A program made the translations under genes and the position numbers. This document shows positions 10,672-20,118 of a stretch of 51,073 nt of DNA, piece by piece (position 1 is the first letter of the stretch; every line of letters begins with the position of its first letter). The notes below the pieces were generated by a model. That model searched no databases, was not told the origin of the DNA, and saw only the letters and a list, made by a program, of their open reading frames with translations. Source of the DNA: Gammaproteobacteria bacterium (GTDB lineage: Bacteria > Pseudomonadota > Gammaproteobacteria > Burkholderiales > Burkholderiaceae_C); assembly GCA_018820395.1 (NCBI GenBank), contig JAHJOG010000183.1, positions 1 through 51,073 of the forward strand. Direction: 5' to 3'.

Positions 10672-12105
10672 TCAGCCGTGGCGCACCGCCACCGTCTTGA
10701 GGGTCGTGAAGCCGTACAAGGCCTCGAACCCTTTCTCGCGGCCGTAGCCTGACGACTTCATTCCGCCGAAGGGCAGTTCGACGCCTCCGCCGGCTCCGTA
10801 GTTGTTGATGAAGACCTGGCCGCTCCGCACGCGCTTGGCCATGCGGAACTGGCGAGAGCCGTTTTCCGTCCAGATGCCGGCAACCAGACCGAAGCGGGTC
10901 GCGTTGGCCAGCGCCACCGCTTCGTCTTCGTCTGCGAAAGCCATGGCGGCCAGCACCGGGCCGAACACTTCTTCCTGCGCCAGCCGGTGGCCGACCGGCA
11001 CGTCGCGCAGCAGCGTGGGCGCCTGGTAGAAGCCGGCTTCGGGCGCCTCGTCGACCACCGTGCCGTGCGCCACCATCGGGATGCCGGCAACTTGCGCGTC
11101 GGACAGGAAGTCCCACACCCGCTGCTGCTGCGACTGCCGGATCAGCGGGCCGACGTCGAGGTCCATCGCGGCCGGGCCCACACGCAGTGCGCTGAAGGCG
11201 CGGCCGAGCCGGTCGAGCAGCGGTTCATAAATCGAACGCTCGATCAGCACCCGCGACCCCGCCGAGCAGGTTTGCCCGGCGTTCTGCACGATCGCGTTGA
11301 TGAGCACGGGCAGCGCCGCGTCGAGGTTCGCGTCCGCGAAGATGATTTGCGGGCTCTTGCCTCCGAGCTCGAGCGTAACCGGGCAATGCCGCTCGGCCGC
11401 GACTTGCTGGATCAGCGTCCCGACACGGGGGCTGCCCGTGAAGCTGATGTGGTCGATGCCTTCATGGCGTGCCAGGGCATCGCCGACTTCGTGGCCGTAG
11501 CCGGTGACGATGTTGAGCGCCCCAGGCGGAAACCCGACCTCGGCCGCCAGTTGCGCCACGCGGATCAGCGACAAGCAGGCGTCTTCGGAAGGCTTGACCA
11601 CGCAGGCGTTGCCCGCGGCCAGGGCGCCGCCGACGCTGCGCCCGAAGATCTGCATCGGGTAGTTCCAGGGAATGACGTGGCCCGTCACGCCGTGGGGTTC
11701 GCGCCAGGTGAAGACGCTGTAGCCGTCCTGGTAGGGAATGGTTTCTCCGTGGAGCTTGTCGCAGGCGCCCGCGTAGAACTCGAAATAGCGCACCAGTGCC
11801 ACGGCGTCCGCGCGGGCCTGCTTGACCGGCTTGCCGCAGTCGCGCTGCTCGAGGAGGGCCAATTCGTCGACGTGCTCCTCGATCTTTCGGGACAGCTTGT
11901 AGAGGAGCCGGCCGCGGTCCGCCGCGCTCACCTTGTGCCAGCCCGTGTCGAAGCAGTGGCGCGCTGCGCGAACGGCCGCATCGATATCGGCCGCGTTGCT
12001 GCGCTGGAGCTGGTCGAAAGCCTGGCCGTCGGAGGGGTCGATGACCGGCAATGTCAGGCCGGAGGTCGAAGGAACGTTTTCGTTGCCGATGTAGTTGAGT
12101 TGCAT
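10672..12105 (-). CDS. NAD(P)-dependent aldehyde dehydrogenase
   Basis: A 477-residue ALDH-superfamily oxidoreductase converting an aldehyde to an acid. Visible active-site elements are the cofactor/substrate Asn in PWNYPMQIF, the general-base Glu in LELGGKSPQ and the nucleophilic Cys in GQTCSAGSRV. Similarity is to the broad betaine-aldehyde/gamma-aminobutyraldehyde dehydrogenase group; the exact substrate cannot be assigned. It is 61 bases upstream of moaA and 24 bases downstream of the peroxiredoxin gene, all on the minus strand, so it may share a transcript with cofactor genes although it does not itself need molybdenum. Confidence 0.9.
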   Translation of the reverse strand: MQLNYIGNENVPSTSGLTLPVIDPSDGQAFDQLQRSNAADIDAAVRAARHCFDTGWHKVSAADRGRLLYKLSRKIEEHVDELALLEQRDCGKPVKQARADAVALVRYFEFYAGACDKLHGETIPYQDGYSVFTWREPHGVTGHVIPWNYPMQIFGRSVGGALAAGNACVVKPSEDACLSLIRVAQLAAEVGFPPGALNIVTGYGHEVGDALARHEGIDHISFTGSPRVGTLIQQVAAERHCPVTLELGGKSPQIIFADANLDAALPVLINAIVQNAGQTCSAGSRVLIERSIYEPLLDRLGRAFSALRVGPAAMDLDVGPLIRQSQQQRVWDFLSDAQVAGIPMVAHGTVVDEAPEAGFYQAPTLLRDVPVGHRLAQEEVFGPVLAAMAFADEDEAVALANATRFGLVAGIWTENGSRQFRMAKRVRSGQVFINNYGAGGGVELPFGGMKSSGYGREKGFEALYGFTTLKTVAVRHG

Positions 12106-12129
12106 GGAGGAGGGCGTGAAGCGTCGCTG

Positions 12130-12696
12130 TCAGCGGCTGGCCGTGGTCTTGGGCAGCGCCTTGACCGCGGAAAGCATGCGCTCGACGTGCTTGTCGGGGT
12201 TGAGGTTTTGATAGAAGTAGGCGACCGTGCCGTCCGGCGCGATCACATAAGAGAGCCGGTTGGCGAAGTCGGGACGGGTCTGCATCACGGCGTCGAAGCC
12301 CTGGATCACGGTCTTGGATTCGTCGGAAGCCACCGGGAAGCGGCTCTGGCATGACTTCACCGAAAACTTCGACAGCGTGCCGATGTCGTCGGCAGACACG
12401 CCGATCACCGTCGCGCCCAGCGCGGCGAACTGATCGATGGCTTCAGCAAAGGCGTGCGCTTCGATGGAGCAATCGTTGGAGTCTGCAGCCGGGAAGAAAT
12501 AGACGACCACCGGGCCCTTGGCAAGCGCGTCGGCCAGTGAGTATCGAAAGGTCTTGCCGCCCAGCGCGGCATCGGCCGTGAATTTGGGAACCTTGTCGCC
12601 AATGTCCAACGCGGCGAAGGCCGGCGTCAGCAGCGTCGTGGAAAATGCAAGGAGTGCGAGGCAGCCGGCAAGGCGTTTGCGCAGAGGGTGGATCAT
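12130..12696 (-). CDS. Exported thioredoxin-fold peroxiredoxin (AhpC/TSA, BCP-like)
   Basis: A 188-residue peroxiredoxin with an N-terminal signal peptide (hydrophobic run LAGCLALLAFSTTLLTPAFA, cleavage after AFA). The peroxidatic motif is P-A-A-D-S-N-D-C (P-x-x-x-S/T-x-x-C), with a second Cys about 50 residues later (KSCQSRFP). It should reduce peroxides in the periplasm. The ATG at 12696 is chosen because a GGGAG Shine-Dalgarno lies seven bases upstream; an alternative start 24 bases earlier lacks this. First gene of the likely prx-aldh-moaA-mobA-moeA-cNMP series. Confidence 0.88.
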   Translation of the reverse strand: MIHPLRKRLAGCLALLAFSTTLLTPAFAALDIGDKVPKFTADAALGGKTFRYSLADALAKGPVVVYFFPAADSNDCSIEAHAFAEAIDQFAALGATVIGVSADDIGTLSKFSVKSCQSRFPVASDESKTVIQGFDAVMQTRPDFANRLSYVIAPDGTVAYFYQNLNPDKHVERMLSAVKALPKTTASR

Positions 12697-12814
12697 GATG
12701 TGGCTCCCGGAAGGCGGCAATGCGGATTCTAGGACGGCCCGGCTGGCGAGCGCTCTGAATCCGCGCTCCTGTCGTGCACGTATGCTCGCCTACAGAACCA
12801 AGGGGAAGATAAGA

Positions 12815-14392
12815 ATGAACTCGATCGTGCGCCTCCTGCGCTTCACTTTGTTGTGCATGCTGCTCGCGGTCGCCGGTTGCGGCTCGCTGCCGCCGCAAAA
12901 GGACCGTGCAGCCGAAAACTCGCCGCTCGCCGACCCATCGACCCGACTGGCGAAGATCGTTGCCGCATCGACGCCGCCCGGAGAGCACTCCGGTTTTCGC
13001 CTGATGCCGCTCGGCGTTTATTCGCTGGATGCGCGGATCCAGTTGGCCGAGAGGGCGCAACAGTCGCTCATCGTGCAGTACTACCAACTCGAGAACGACG
13101 CCACTGGGCGCCTTCTCATGCGTGCGCTTCGTGCGGCTGCAGCGCGCGGGGTGAAGGTCCGGGTCCTCGTCGACGATCTGTACACCGAAAAGAGCCAGCT
13201 GCCTCTGCTGGCGCTGTCGCGCACGCCGAACGTCGAAGTGCGGCTGTTCAACCCCTTCTGTTGCGCGCGACGCGGGCTCATCGCGCGATTCGCGGCGTCG
13301 CCCTTCGAGATCGGGCGCCTCAACCACCGCATGCACAACAAGCTTTTCGTCGCGGATGGCGTGATGGCCGTCGTTGGCGGACGCAACATCGCGGACGACT
13401 ACTTCGTGTTGAGCGAGGCGCAGAACTTCATCGACATGGATGCGGTCGTGGTCGGCAAGGTGGTCCCGCAGCTCGAAGCGATCTTCGATTCTTACTGGAA
13501 CAGTCAGCAGGTCTGGCCCATCGGCGACATCGTCACGGCGGAAGGAGACGGTCTGGGCAAGGCCGACGCGAAGGCATTCGACGACTGGATCGGCATGACG
13601 GCGCCGCCGCCGAAGATCGACCTCCCGCCGTCGGACATCCTCGGCTACGGGCCGATCGCCGAAGAGCTCGACGCCGGCCGCCTCGGGCTGTTGTGGGGTC
13701 ATGCACAAGCCGTGGCCGATCCGCCCACCAAGCCGACCACCATGACGTCGGACGAGGCATTGGCCACCAGTGTGACGATGAAAGTCTGGGGCCTGTTGCT
13801 CAATGCCAAGACGCAGGTCGACATCACTTCGCCTTATCTGGTACCGGGCGAGCGGGGCATGGCAGCCTTCGAGGACCTGGCGAGCCGCAAGGTCAAGCTC
13901 ACGCTGCTGACAAATTCGCTTGCGGCAAACGACGAGCCGCTTGTGCACACGGGCTATGCGCGCTACCGGCATCGCCTGCTCAAAGACGGTGCGGATCTCT
14001 ACGAATTGAGCCCGGAGCGCACGACCGCGAGCAAGCGTTTCGGAACCTTCGGCAAGTCACTGGGGCGTCTGCATGCGAAGACGGCCGCGATCGACCGGCG
14101 GCAGATTTTCATCGGTTCGATGAACCTGGACCCCCGCTCGGCGACTCAAAATACTGAAATGGGCGTCGTGGTGGACAGTCCGCAGCTGGCACGCGAGATG
14201 CTCCGCGTCATCAACATCAGCAAGTTGCAGAACTCGTACCGGCTGCGGCTCGACTCCGTGTCGGGCGAACTGGAATGGCTGACCAGCGACGGTGAAAAAG
14301 AGGTGATCCTTCGGGCAGAACCGGAATCGACGTTCTTTCAACGGTTCTACAATTCACTGATTGCACCGATTGTTCCTGAGATGCTGCTCTAG
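12815..14392 (+). CDS. Phospholipase D-family lipoprotein (cardiolipin synthase C-like)
   Basis: 525 residues with a lipoprotein signal (lipobox VAGC, C22) and two complete HKD motifs, H174-N-K-L-F-V-A-D with GGRN, and H420-A-K-T-A-A-I-D with GSMN, which define PLD-superfamily phosphatidyl transferases. Two HKD motifs in a single exported chain resemble YmdC/ClsC-type cardiolipin synthases. It would act at the periplasmic face of a membrane. A GGGGA ribosome site lies 9 bases before the ATG. Diverges from the peroxiredoxin operon. Could also be a phospholipase. Confidence 0.87.
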   Translation: MNSIVRLLRFTLLCMLLAVAGCGSLPPQKDRAAENSPLADPSTRLAKIVAASTPPGEHSGFRLMPLGVYSLDARIQLAERAQQSLIVQYYQLENDATGRLLMRALRAAAARGVKVRVLVDDLYTEKSQLPLLALSRTPNVEVRLFNPFCCARRGLIARFAASPFEIGRLNHRMHNKLFVADGVMAVVGGRNIADDYFVLSEAQNFIDMDAVVVGKVVPQLEAIFDSYWNSQQVWPIGDIVTAEGDGLGKADAKAFDDWIGMTAPPPKIDLPPSDILGYGPIAEELDAGRLGLLWGHAQAVADPPTKPTTMTSDEALATSVTMKVWGLLLNAKTQVDITSPYLVPGERGMAAFEDLASRKVKLTLLTNSLAANDEPLVHTGYARYRHRLLKDGADLYELSPERTTASKRFGTFGKSLGRLHAKTAAIDRRQIFIGSMNLDPRSATQNTEMGVVVDSPQLAREMLRVINISKLQNSYRLRLDSVSGELEWLTSDGEKEVILRAEPESTFFQRFYNSLIAPIVPEMLL

Positions 14393-14404
14393 CTCCCCGT
14401 CGTG

Positions 14405-14420
14405 CCGCCCGAGAGGGCGG
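14405..14420 (+). terminator. GC-rich hairpin after the phospholipase D gene
   Basis: A perfect 6-bp stem (CCGCCC / GGGCGG) with a GNRA-type GAGA loop begins 13 bases after the stop codon. No T-tract follows, so it may be an mRNA 3'-end stabiliser or a weak terminator. Confidence 0.4.
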
Positions 14421-14468
14421 GGTGCGCGGGACGCTTGGATTTCGGAAGCCAGACCCCATCTGGGGAGC

Positions 14469-14822
14469 ATGAACGCAACTCGATCCACAACGCGCAAGAC
14501 CGACCTGGCGGTGGTGCACGTGCTGGCGCAGCTCTTGGAGCGGCTCGAGCACAGCGCACAGCCGGTGAGCGCCGCACAATACCGTTCGGTCGTCGACCAC
14601 CTTTCCGAGGAACTTCGCGAGGTGGATTCCAATGCCGGGCTCGGCAAGCTGCTGGATGGCTATCCGGCGGCTGCGGAGCTCTATGAAAATCTCAACTATC
14701 AGCACGCAGGACTTTGCCGGTCCGGTCTGGATGCATCGCTTTCCGCCGAAATGGATGCAAAAAAGGCAATTGAACGCGTGATGAAAAAATCGTCAAGGAA
14801 AGGTCCCGATGGCAAAGACTGA
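14469..14822 (+). CDS. Small conserved-looking protein of unknown function
   Basis: A 117-residue acidic-to-neutral, helix-rich protein without signal peptide or membrane span. I recognise no family with certainty. The N-terminal part is mainly helical with heptad-like Leu/Val spacing (VVHVLAQLLERLEHS), the middle contains AAELYENLNYQHAGLC and the tail is basic. GGGGAG-like ribosome-binding bases lie just before the ATG. Its last 14 bases overlap the next gene in another frame, arguing that the two are co-translated. Confidence 0.65.
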   Translation: MNATRSTTRKTDLAVVHVLAQLLERLEHSAQPVSAAQYRSVVDHLSEELREVDSNAGLGKLLDGYPAAAELYENLNYQHAGLCRSGLDASLSAEMDAKKAIERVMKKSSRKGPDGKD

Positions 14823-15042
14823 GGTCAAGACTTCGATGGTGGCGGATGGGCTGCGCTACAAGGCAAAAGCGCCCGGCTCGCCATTTCGTGCTTCTGCATC
14901 GTTCAGCGGAGCGACGATGTCGTGCTTCATGTGCGGAAAGCATCGGGTCCGCTCGCAAATGCGGACCCGTCAATTGCTCGGCAAATCCCAGACCGTCTGT
15001 GCCCCATCCTGCAAAGCCTTGGATGAACTGATCGATCCCTGA
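14809..15042 (+). CDS. Small four-cysteine protein, possible zinc ribbon
   Basis: 77 residues with two cysteine pairs (C39-x-x-C42 in SCFMCGKHR and C64-x-x-x-C68 in TVCAPSCKAL) that could bind zinc, and a basic centre (RVRSQMRTRQLL). Function not recognised. Its start overlaps the upstream gene by 14 bases, with an AAGGTCCCG sequence as weak ribosome site inside that gene. The paired cysteines and compact length support a real protein. Confidence 0.65.
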   Translation: MAKTEVKTSMVADGLRYKAKAPGSPFRASASFSGATMSCFMCGKHRVRSQMRTRQLLGKSQTVCAPSCKALDELIDP

Positions 15043-15280
15043 TCGGGAACGAGAATCCGTTGTGCCGGGAGTAGCGCGCGAGTGATGGATGACATATCGC
15101 ACAAGGCAGGATGCCCTTGGCGCTTTCCATGTCACAGAATTCGAACTACAGTTGAAGTTAATTCTCGCAAATTCTCAACTATTTACTTTAGTTCTAATTC
15201 AAAGTCCGCCTAATGACGCGAATTAAAACCATTGTATTAATTTGCTCTCTTATGGATCGACTTTGCCTCAGGAGCGCTCG
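15043..15280. other. AT-rich intergenic region, probable promoter of the following gene
   Basis: This 238-base gap holds the most AT-rich patch of the window (about 15140-15250). It contains an inverted repeat AGTTGA (15150-15155) / TCAACT (15175-15180) and a direct repeat of AATTCTC within it. No open frame of note. It probably contains promoter and operator sequences for the gene at 15281, but no consensus pair of -35/-10 hexamers stands out. Confidence 0.45.
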
Positions 15281-15862
15281 ATGAGTCAGCCTCGACACGT
15301 CATCATGCAGGTGGTCATGCGTTCGGGAGGGGCAACCCACCACGTCGAATTCGTGATAGATGCCAACTTTGCGGAGCGCTTGCGGCAATTGCGTTCGCTG
15401 GTTCCGCCGTTGAACACGCTCAACAGTCAGCGCGATCTCGTGATCGACAAGGTCCGAGTCCGCCTGCCGACCGCCGTCTGGCGCTGCAACGGGCAAGCCG
15501 ACGCACAGTTCGAGTCGCAGGTCGATGGTTCCTGCATGGTGATCGCTTCTGAAGGTTTCTTCAATTGCGGCGGCAAGGATCGCAAGACCAAGGAGAAGCT
15601 GGTCACGTACACCTTTCCCATCTCGCGCTTGCTCGAGTTGCATGCAGAGCGTCCGGAGGGCGAGACTTTCTACATTCGGGACGGGATTTTTGCAAACGAT
15701 GAGCCGGCGAATTCCTCCGCCGGGCGCTGGGTGGCGTCGCTCCATGAGCTCGAGGAAATGCGCACTCCGGATGCGCCACCGTCCGATTTCGACACGATCC
15801 AGGGCGTGCCGCTGCGCAGCGTCCATGGCGCCTTGCCGACGCACGGCTTGAGTCTTAGCTAG
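15281..15862 (+). CDS. Hypothetical protein, 193 residues
   Basis: Family not recognised. The N-terminal half alternates hydrophobic and polar residues (HVIMQVVMRSGG, HHVEFVIDA), suggesting beta-strands. A cysteine appears in WRCNGQADAQFES and others in GSCMVIASEGFFNCGGKDR. No signal peptide or membrane span. An AGGAG site six bases before the ATG decides this start. The gene follows the AT-rich gap and is convergent with hppA. Codon use looks like that of its neighbours, so the protein is probably expressed. Confidence 0.65.
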   Translation: MSQPRHVIMQVVMRSGGATHHVEFVIDANFAERLRQLRSLVPPLNTLNSQRDLVIDKVRVRLPTAVWRCNGQADAQFESQVDGSCMVIASEGFFNCGGKDRKTKEKLVTYTFPISRLLELHAERPEGETFYIRDGIFANDEPANSSAGRWVASLHELEEMRTPDAPPSDFDTIQGVPLRSVHGALPTHGLSLS

Positions 15863-15876
15863 GAATCGCTTGGGCG

Positions 15877-15910
15877 AGAACCCGGGGAGGCGTTCGCCTC
15901 CCAGGGTTCT
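15877..15910. terminator. Strong hairpin between convergent genes
   Basis: Two 7-bp helices separated by one G-A mismatch (AGAACCC...GGGTTCT outer; GGGAGGC-type inner arm) enclose a four-base GTTC loop. It sits between the convergent stop codons at 15862 and 15950. No T-run on either side, so probably a bidirectional transcript-end structure rather than a classical intrinsic terminator. Confidence 0.55.
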
Positions 15911-15949
15911 GTCGCGCCCCTCCGCTCGCGGGCGTCCGGTTTGCAGGCG

Positions 15950-18124
15950 TTACTTTCGAGCTGGCAAAAGGGTTTCCGCCACATGCACGGCCGGAGTGCT
16001 GCGCATGGCCTCCGCGGCGACCGGCGTCACCACCGGTGCCGTGCTTGCCTTGATGTCCCCCGCATGGAACTTCACGACCAGCGGCACGATCAGCAGCGCG
16101 ACGATGTTGATGATCTTGATCAGTGGATTGACGGCCGGCCCAGCGGTGTCTTTGTACGGATCACCCACGGTGTCGCCGGTCACCGCGGCCTTGTGCGCCT
16201 CGGACCCCTTGCCGCCGTGGTGGCCGTCTTCGATGTACTTCTTGGCGTTGTCCCATGCGCCTCCCCCCGTGCACATCGAGATCGCAACGAACAGTCCCGT
16301 GACGATCGTGCCCATCAGCAAACCGCCCAAGGCCTTCGGGCCTAGCAGCAGTCCGACCACGATCGGCACCACCACCGGCAAAAGGCTCGGGATCATCATT
16401 TCCTTGATGGCTGCGCCCGTCAGCATGCTCACTGCGCGGCCATATTCCGGCTTGCCCGTGCCTTCCATGATGCCCGGGATCTCGCGAAACTGGCGTCGCA
16501 CTTCTTCGACCACCGAACCGGCTGCACGGCCGACGGCTTCCATGGCCATCGCACCGAACAGGTAGGGAATCAGTCCTCCGATGAAGAGTCCGACGATGAC
16601 CATGGGGTCGCTCAGGTTGAAGCTGATCGCCTGGCCATAGCTTTCGAGCTTGTGCGTGTAGTCGGCGAAAAGCACCAGGGATGCCAATCCGGCGGAACCG
16701 ATGGCATACCCCTTGGTAACGGCCTTGGTGGTGTTCCCGACGGCGTCGAGCGGGTCGGTGACGTCGCGGACGCTGGCTGGCAATTCGGCCATTTCGGCGA
16801 TTCCACCAGCGTTGTCGGTGATCGGTCCGTAAGCGTCGAGCGCGACCACGATGCCGGCCATGCTCAGCATCGAGGTTGCAGCCACGGCGATGCCGAACAG
16901 ACCAGCGAGTTCGTAGGAGCAAATGATCGCAATGCACACGAAAATGACCGGCCAGGCGGTGGACCGCATCGAAACGCCGAGGCCCGCGATGATGTTCGTC
17001 CCATGTCCGGTGGTGGACGCCTGCGCAATGTGCTGCACCGGTGAATACTGCGTGCCGGTGTAGAACTCGGTGATCCACACCAGCGCACCCGTGAGTGCCA
17101 ACCCGACGAAGCAGGCGCCGAACAATCGGATCTGGCTGCCCCCGGCGGAGATTGCGTTGTCGGGGATCAGCCACTGCGTGACGAACCAGAATGCGATGAG
17201 CGACAGGATGCCGGCCACGGCCAAACCCTTGTAGAGCGCCGGCATCACATTGACCATGCCCGTGGATGCCCTGACGAAGAAGCAGCCGATGATGGACGCG
17301 ATGATCGACACGGCACCCAGCGCCAGGGGATAGAGCACGGCGTTCATCGGCGCCGTCGTGATCAGCAGTGCGCCGAGCACCATGGTGGCGATCAGCGTGA
17401 CGGCATAGGTCTCGAACAGGTCCGCCGCCATGCCCGCGCAGTCGCCCACGTTGTCTCCGACGTTGTCGGCAATGACGGCCGGGTTGCGCGGATCGTCTTC
17501 GGGAATTCCGGCCTCGACCTTGCCCACCAGATCGGCGCCGACGTCGGCGCCCTTGGTGAAGATGCCACCGCCCAGTCGGGCAAAGATCGAGATGAGCGAC
17601 GAGCCGAAGGCGAACCCGATGAGCGGATTGAGTAAAGCCGCCAGGCTCTTGTCCGGCGTGAGCTGGCCGTTGCCGACGAGAAACCAGAAGAACACCGAAA
17701 CGCCGAGCAGCCCGAGCCCGACGACCAGCATGCCGGTGATGGCGCCGCCACGAAACGCCACGTCGAGTGCCGGGCCGATGCCGCGGGTCGCCGCCTGTGC
17801 CGTGCGGACATTGGCCCGCACGGAAACGTTCATGCCGATGAAGCCGCAGGCGCCGGACAGCACCGCGCCGATCACGAAGCCGACCGCGGTGGTCACGTCG
17901 AGGAAGACGGCGATCAGGATGGCGAGCACCACGCCGACGATGGCGATGGTCTTGTACTGCTTGGCCAGGTACGCGGCGGCCCCCGTCTGGATCGCGGCCG
18001 CGATCTCCTGCATTCGCGCATTGCCCGCGTCTTGAGAAAGTATCCAACTGCGCGCCCAGAAGCCATAGCCGACGGCCACAAGGCCGCAGACGATGGCGAG
18101 GACGAGAGGGGTGGTGCCGATCAT
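15950..18124 (-). CDS. hppA: K+-independent membrane proton-pumping pyrophosphatase
   Basis: An integral inner-membrane enzyme of about 15-16 spans that couples pyrophosphate hydrolysis to proton export. The pyrophosphate-binding motif [22 protein letters not shown]... is present, as is [21 protein letters not shown]. The segment [10 protein letters not shown] has Lys where K+-dependent enzymes have Ala, which in this family marks potassium-independent pumps. Start at 18124 (724 residues) is chosen because GGAG lies about eight bases upstream; an ATG 15 bases earlier is possible. Diverges from the soluble pyrophosphatase gene. Confidence 0.94.
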   Translation of the reverse strand: MIGTTPLVLAIVCGLVAVGYGFWARSWILSQDAGNARMQEIAAAIQTGAAAYLAKQYKTIAIVGVVLAILIAVFLDVTTAVGFVIGAVLSGACGFIGMNVSVRANVRTAQAATRGIGPALDVAFRGGAITGMLVVGLGLLGVSVFFWFLVGNGQLTPDKSLAALLNPLIGFAFGSSLISIFARLGGGIFTKGADVGADLVGKVEAGIPEDDPRNPAVIADNVGDNVGDCAGMAADLFETYAVTLIATMVLGALLITTAPMNAVLYPLALGAVSIIASIIGCFFVRASTGMVNVMPALYKGLAVAGILSLIAFWFVTQWLIPDNAISAGGSQIRLFGACFVGLALTGALVWITEFYTGTQYSPVQHIAQASTTGHGTNIIAGLGVSMRSTAWPVIFVCIAIICSYELAGLFGIAVAATSMLSMAGIVVALDAYGPITDNAGGIAEMAELPASVRDVTDPLDAVGNTTKAVTKGYAIGSAGLASLVLFADYTHKLESYGQAISFNLSDPMVIVGLFIGGLIPYLFGAMAMEAVGRAAGSVVEEVRRQFREIPGIMEGTGKPEYGRAVSMLTGAAIKEMMIPSLLPVVVPIVVGLLLGPKALGGLLMGTIVTGLFVAISMCTGGGAWDNAKKYIEDGHHGGKGSEAHKAAVTGDTVGDPYKDTAGPAVNPLIKIINIVALLIVPLVVKFHAGDIKASTAPVVTPVAAEAMRSTPAVHVAETLLPARK

Positions 18125-18290
18125 TCCTGACTTCTCCATTCGTTCGTTACTTGTGGAGACGGTGCGAGAACCCCCTGCGTGCAACGCGTACGGGTCAGTG
18201 CTTCCGCCGCGTTGCTTCCTCGAAGTCCCGGTAAAAAAATCACATCCCGGAACGGATTGGCCAACGGGCGGAATTTACAGGCAAAAGCGG

Positions 18291-18322
18291 CTTTCCGTGC
18301 GACCGGCCGATGACACGGAAAG
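18291..18322. promoter_or_regulatory. 9-bp inverted repeat upstream of ppa
   Basis: CTTTCCGTG (18291-18299) and CACGGAAAG (18314-18322) are perfect inverted repeats with a 14-base spacer, 71 bases before the ppa start and in the gap shared with hppA. It could be an operator or a 5'-UTR hairpin. Confidence 0.4.
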
Positions 18323-18392
18323 TAAACTTCGGGTTTATCCGCATCCCTGCGATCGCTTTCCCCCAACGCTTTCAACTACTCCAAGAGCTGCT

Positions 18393-18920
18393 ATGTCCCT
18401 CGACAAGGTTTCCCCCGGCAAAGACGCCCCCGACGCGTTCAACGTCATTATCGAGATCCCGATGAATGCCGACCCCATCAAGTACGAAGTCGACAAGGAG
18501 TCCGGCGCCATCTTCGTCGACCGCTTCATGACGACAGCGATGCACTATCCGACCAACTACGGCTACGTGCCCCAGACGTTGTCGGGCGACGGCGATCCGG
18601 TCGATGTCCTGGTCATCACCCCCTGGGCACTGGTGCCGGGCGTGGTGGTGCCCTGCCGCCCGATCGGCATTCTTATGATGGAAGACGAGGCCGGCGTCGA
18701 CGGCAAAGTGCTCGCGGTGCCGACCGACAAGGTGCTCCCGATTTACAGCCACTGGAAGAAGGTCGAGGACGTGAACCCGATGCGGCTCAAGGCGATCACC
18801 CATTTCTTCGAGCACTACAAGGATCTCGAAGAAGGCAAATGGGTGAAGGTGCTCGGCTGGGAAGGCCTGGACTCGGCCCGCAAGGAAATCGTCGACGGGA
18901 TCGCCAACTACCGCAAGTAG
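18393..18920 (+). CDS. ppa: Soluble inorganic pyrophosphatase
   Basis: Hydrolyses the pyrophosphate released by biosynthesis. The 175-residue length is typical for the bacterial family I enzyme. Visible motifs are the metal-binding signature [10 protein letters not shown], the [10 protein letters not shown] segment and the later EDVN...[14 protein letters not shown] region. The ATG at 18393 follows an AAGAG site. The stop is one base from the end of the convergent FemAB-like gene. Confidence 0.96.
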   Translation: MSLDKVSPGKDAPDAFNVIIEIPMNADPIKYEVDKESGAIFVDRFMTTAMHYPTNYGYVPQTLSGDGDPVDVLVITPWALVPGVVVPCRPIGILMMEDEAGVDGKVLAVPTDKVLPIYSHWKKVEDVNPMRLKAITHFFEHYKDLEEGKWVKVLGWEGLDSARKEIVDGIANYRK

Positions 18921-18921
18921 C

Positions 18922-20118
18922 TCAGGTCGCTTGGCGGAACGGGCTGCGCTCGCCCAGGTGGTCAATGTAGTTCTCGATGCCTTCGCCCTCGCGGTCGAGA
19001 AATCGCTCGACGGCGTCGGCAAAGGCAGGATGGGCGAGCCAGTGGGCGCTGGTCGTCTTGACCGGCATGAGTGCCCGAGCCATCTTGTGTTCGCCTTGGG
19101 CACCGCCCTCGAATCGGTTCACCCCGTGCTCGATGCACCACGCCAGAGGCTGGTAGTAGCAGGCGTCGAAGTGCAGGCAGTCCACTCTCTCCAAGGCGCC
19201 CCAGTAGCGGCCGTAGGCGACCTTTCCGTCCGCTGACAACGCGATCAGACTCGACGCGATCGGCTTCCCGTCGCGCTCCGCGACGAACAGCAGCCAGGCT
19301 TCTGGCAGGTGATCCGCCATTCGCTGAAAGAAATCGCGAGTGAGGTAGGGCGCATTGCCGTGCTCGAGGTAGGTCCGGGCATAGCAGCGATAAAAGAACT
19401 CCCAGTCGGACTCGCTGATGGCGCGGCCGCGCGACCAGCGAAAGCTCACCCCAGCGTCGTGCACCTTGCGACGCTCCTGACGAATCTTTTTTCGTTTGTC
19501 GTGCGAGAGGCTGGCGAGAAAAGCGTCGAAATCCTGGTATTTCGACGTCCCATCGGCGGCTCCATCGCTTGCGCTCTCGTTCATCCAATGGAACTGGATC
19601 GTGTGGCGAAGCATCATGCCGGCGTCGACACAGGCTGAGATGTCTTCATCCGCGCCGAAGAGCAGATGCAGCGACGACAACTCCGCTTGCTCGCACCAAC
19701 TTACGAGCGCCTTGGCGAGCAGCGCGCGGCTCGCGGCGTCGCGTGCAAGCAGCCGCGTGCCCGGAACCGGCGTGAACGGCACCGCGACCACGGCCTTGGG
19801 GTAGTACGCCAGGCCATGCTGCCCATACGCATTGGCCCAGGCCCAGTCGAATACGTATTCGCCGTACGAGTGGTCCTTGACATAGACCGGGCACGCGGCG
19901 TCCAGACGGCCCTCACGCCAAAGAGTGACGAACTGCGCCGTCCACCCGCTTGCGGGCGATGCGCTGCGACTTTGGTGCATGGCATCCAGGTACGCATGCT
20001 TCAGGAATGGTGTCGGCACGGCCTGGGCGGCCAGCAGGTCGTCCCACGCCGTCGCGTCGATCTGCGAGGGGGCGTCGAAAACGCGGATCTCAGGCTTGCG
20101 CAATGGTGACCTCGTCAC
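18922..20118 (-). CDS. FemAB/GNAT-like protein (PF04339-type, DUF482)
   Basis: 398 residues of a GNAT-fold family related to FemAB peptidoglycan aminoacyl transferases but of unproved function. Typical features are WTAQFVTLWREGRLDAACPVYVKDHSYGEYVFDWAWANAY near residues 60-100, the KRKKIRQERRKVHDAGVSF region and the C-terminal FEGGAQGEHKMARALMP motif. The GTG at 20118 overlaps the transporter stop as GTGA, which supports coupled translation; a TTG 15 bases downstream is an alternative. The longer open frame upstream only shadows the transporter gene. Confidence 0.85.
   Translation of the reverse strand: MTRSPLRKPEIRVFDAPSQIDATAWDDLLAAQAVPTPFLKHAYLDAMHQSRSASPASGWTAQFVTLWREGRLDAACPVYVKDHSYGEYVFDWAWANAYGQHGLAYYPKAVVAVPFTPVPGTRLLARDAASRALLAKALVSWCEQAELSSLHLLFGADEDISACVDAGMMLRHTIQFHWMNESASDGAADGTSKYQDFDAFLASLSHDKRKKIRQERRKVHDAGVSFRWSRGRAISESDWEFFYRCYARTYLEHGNAPYLTRDFFQRMADHLPEAWLLFVAERDGKPIASSLIALSADGKVAYGRYWGALERVDCLHFDACYYQPLAWCIEHGVNRFEGGAQGEHKMARALMPVKTTSAHWLAHPAFADAVERFLDREGEGIENYIDHLGERSPFRQAT

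Noticed and set aside
12443-13972. A 509-codon minus-strand open frame over the peroxiredoxin and phospholipase D genes
   Set aside because: Runs antisense to clear HKD motifs and in another frame of the peroxiredoxin; no recognisable protein.
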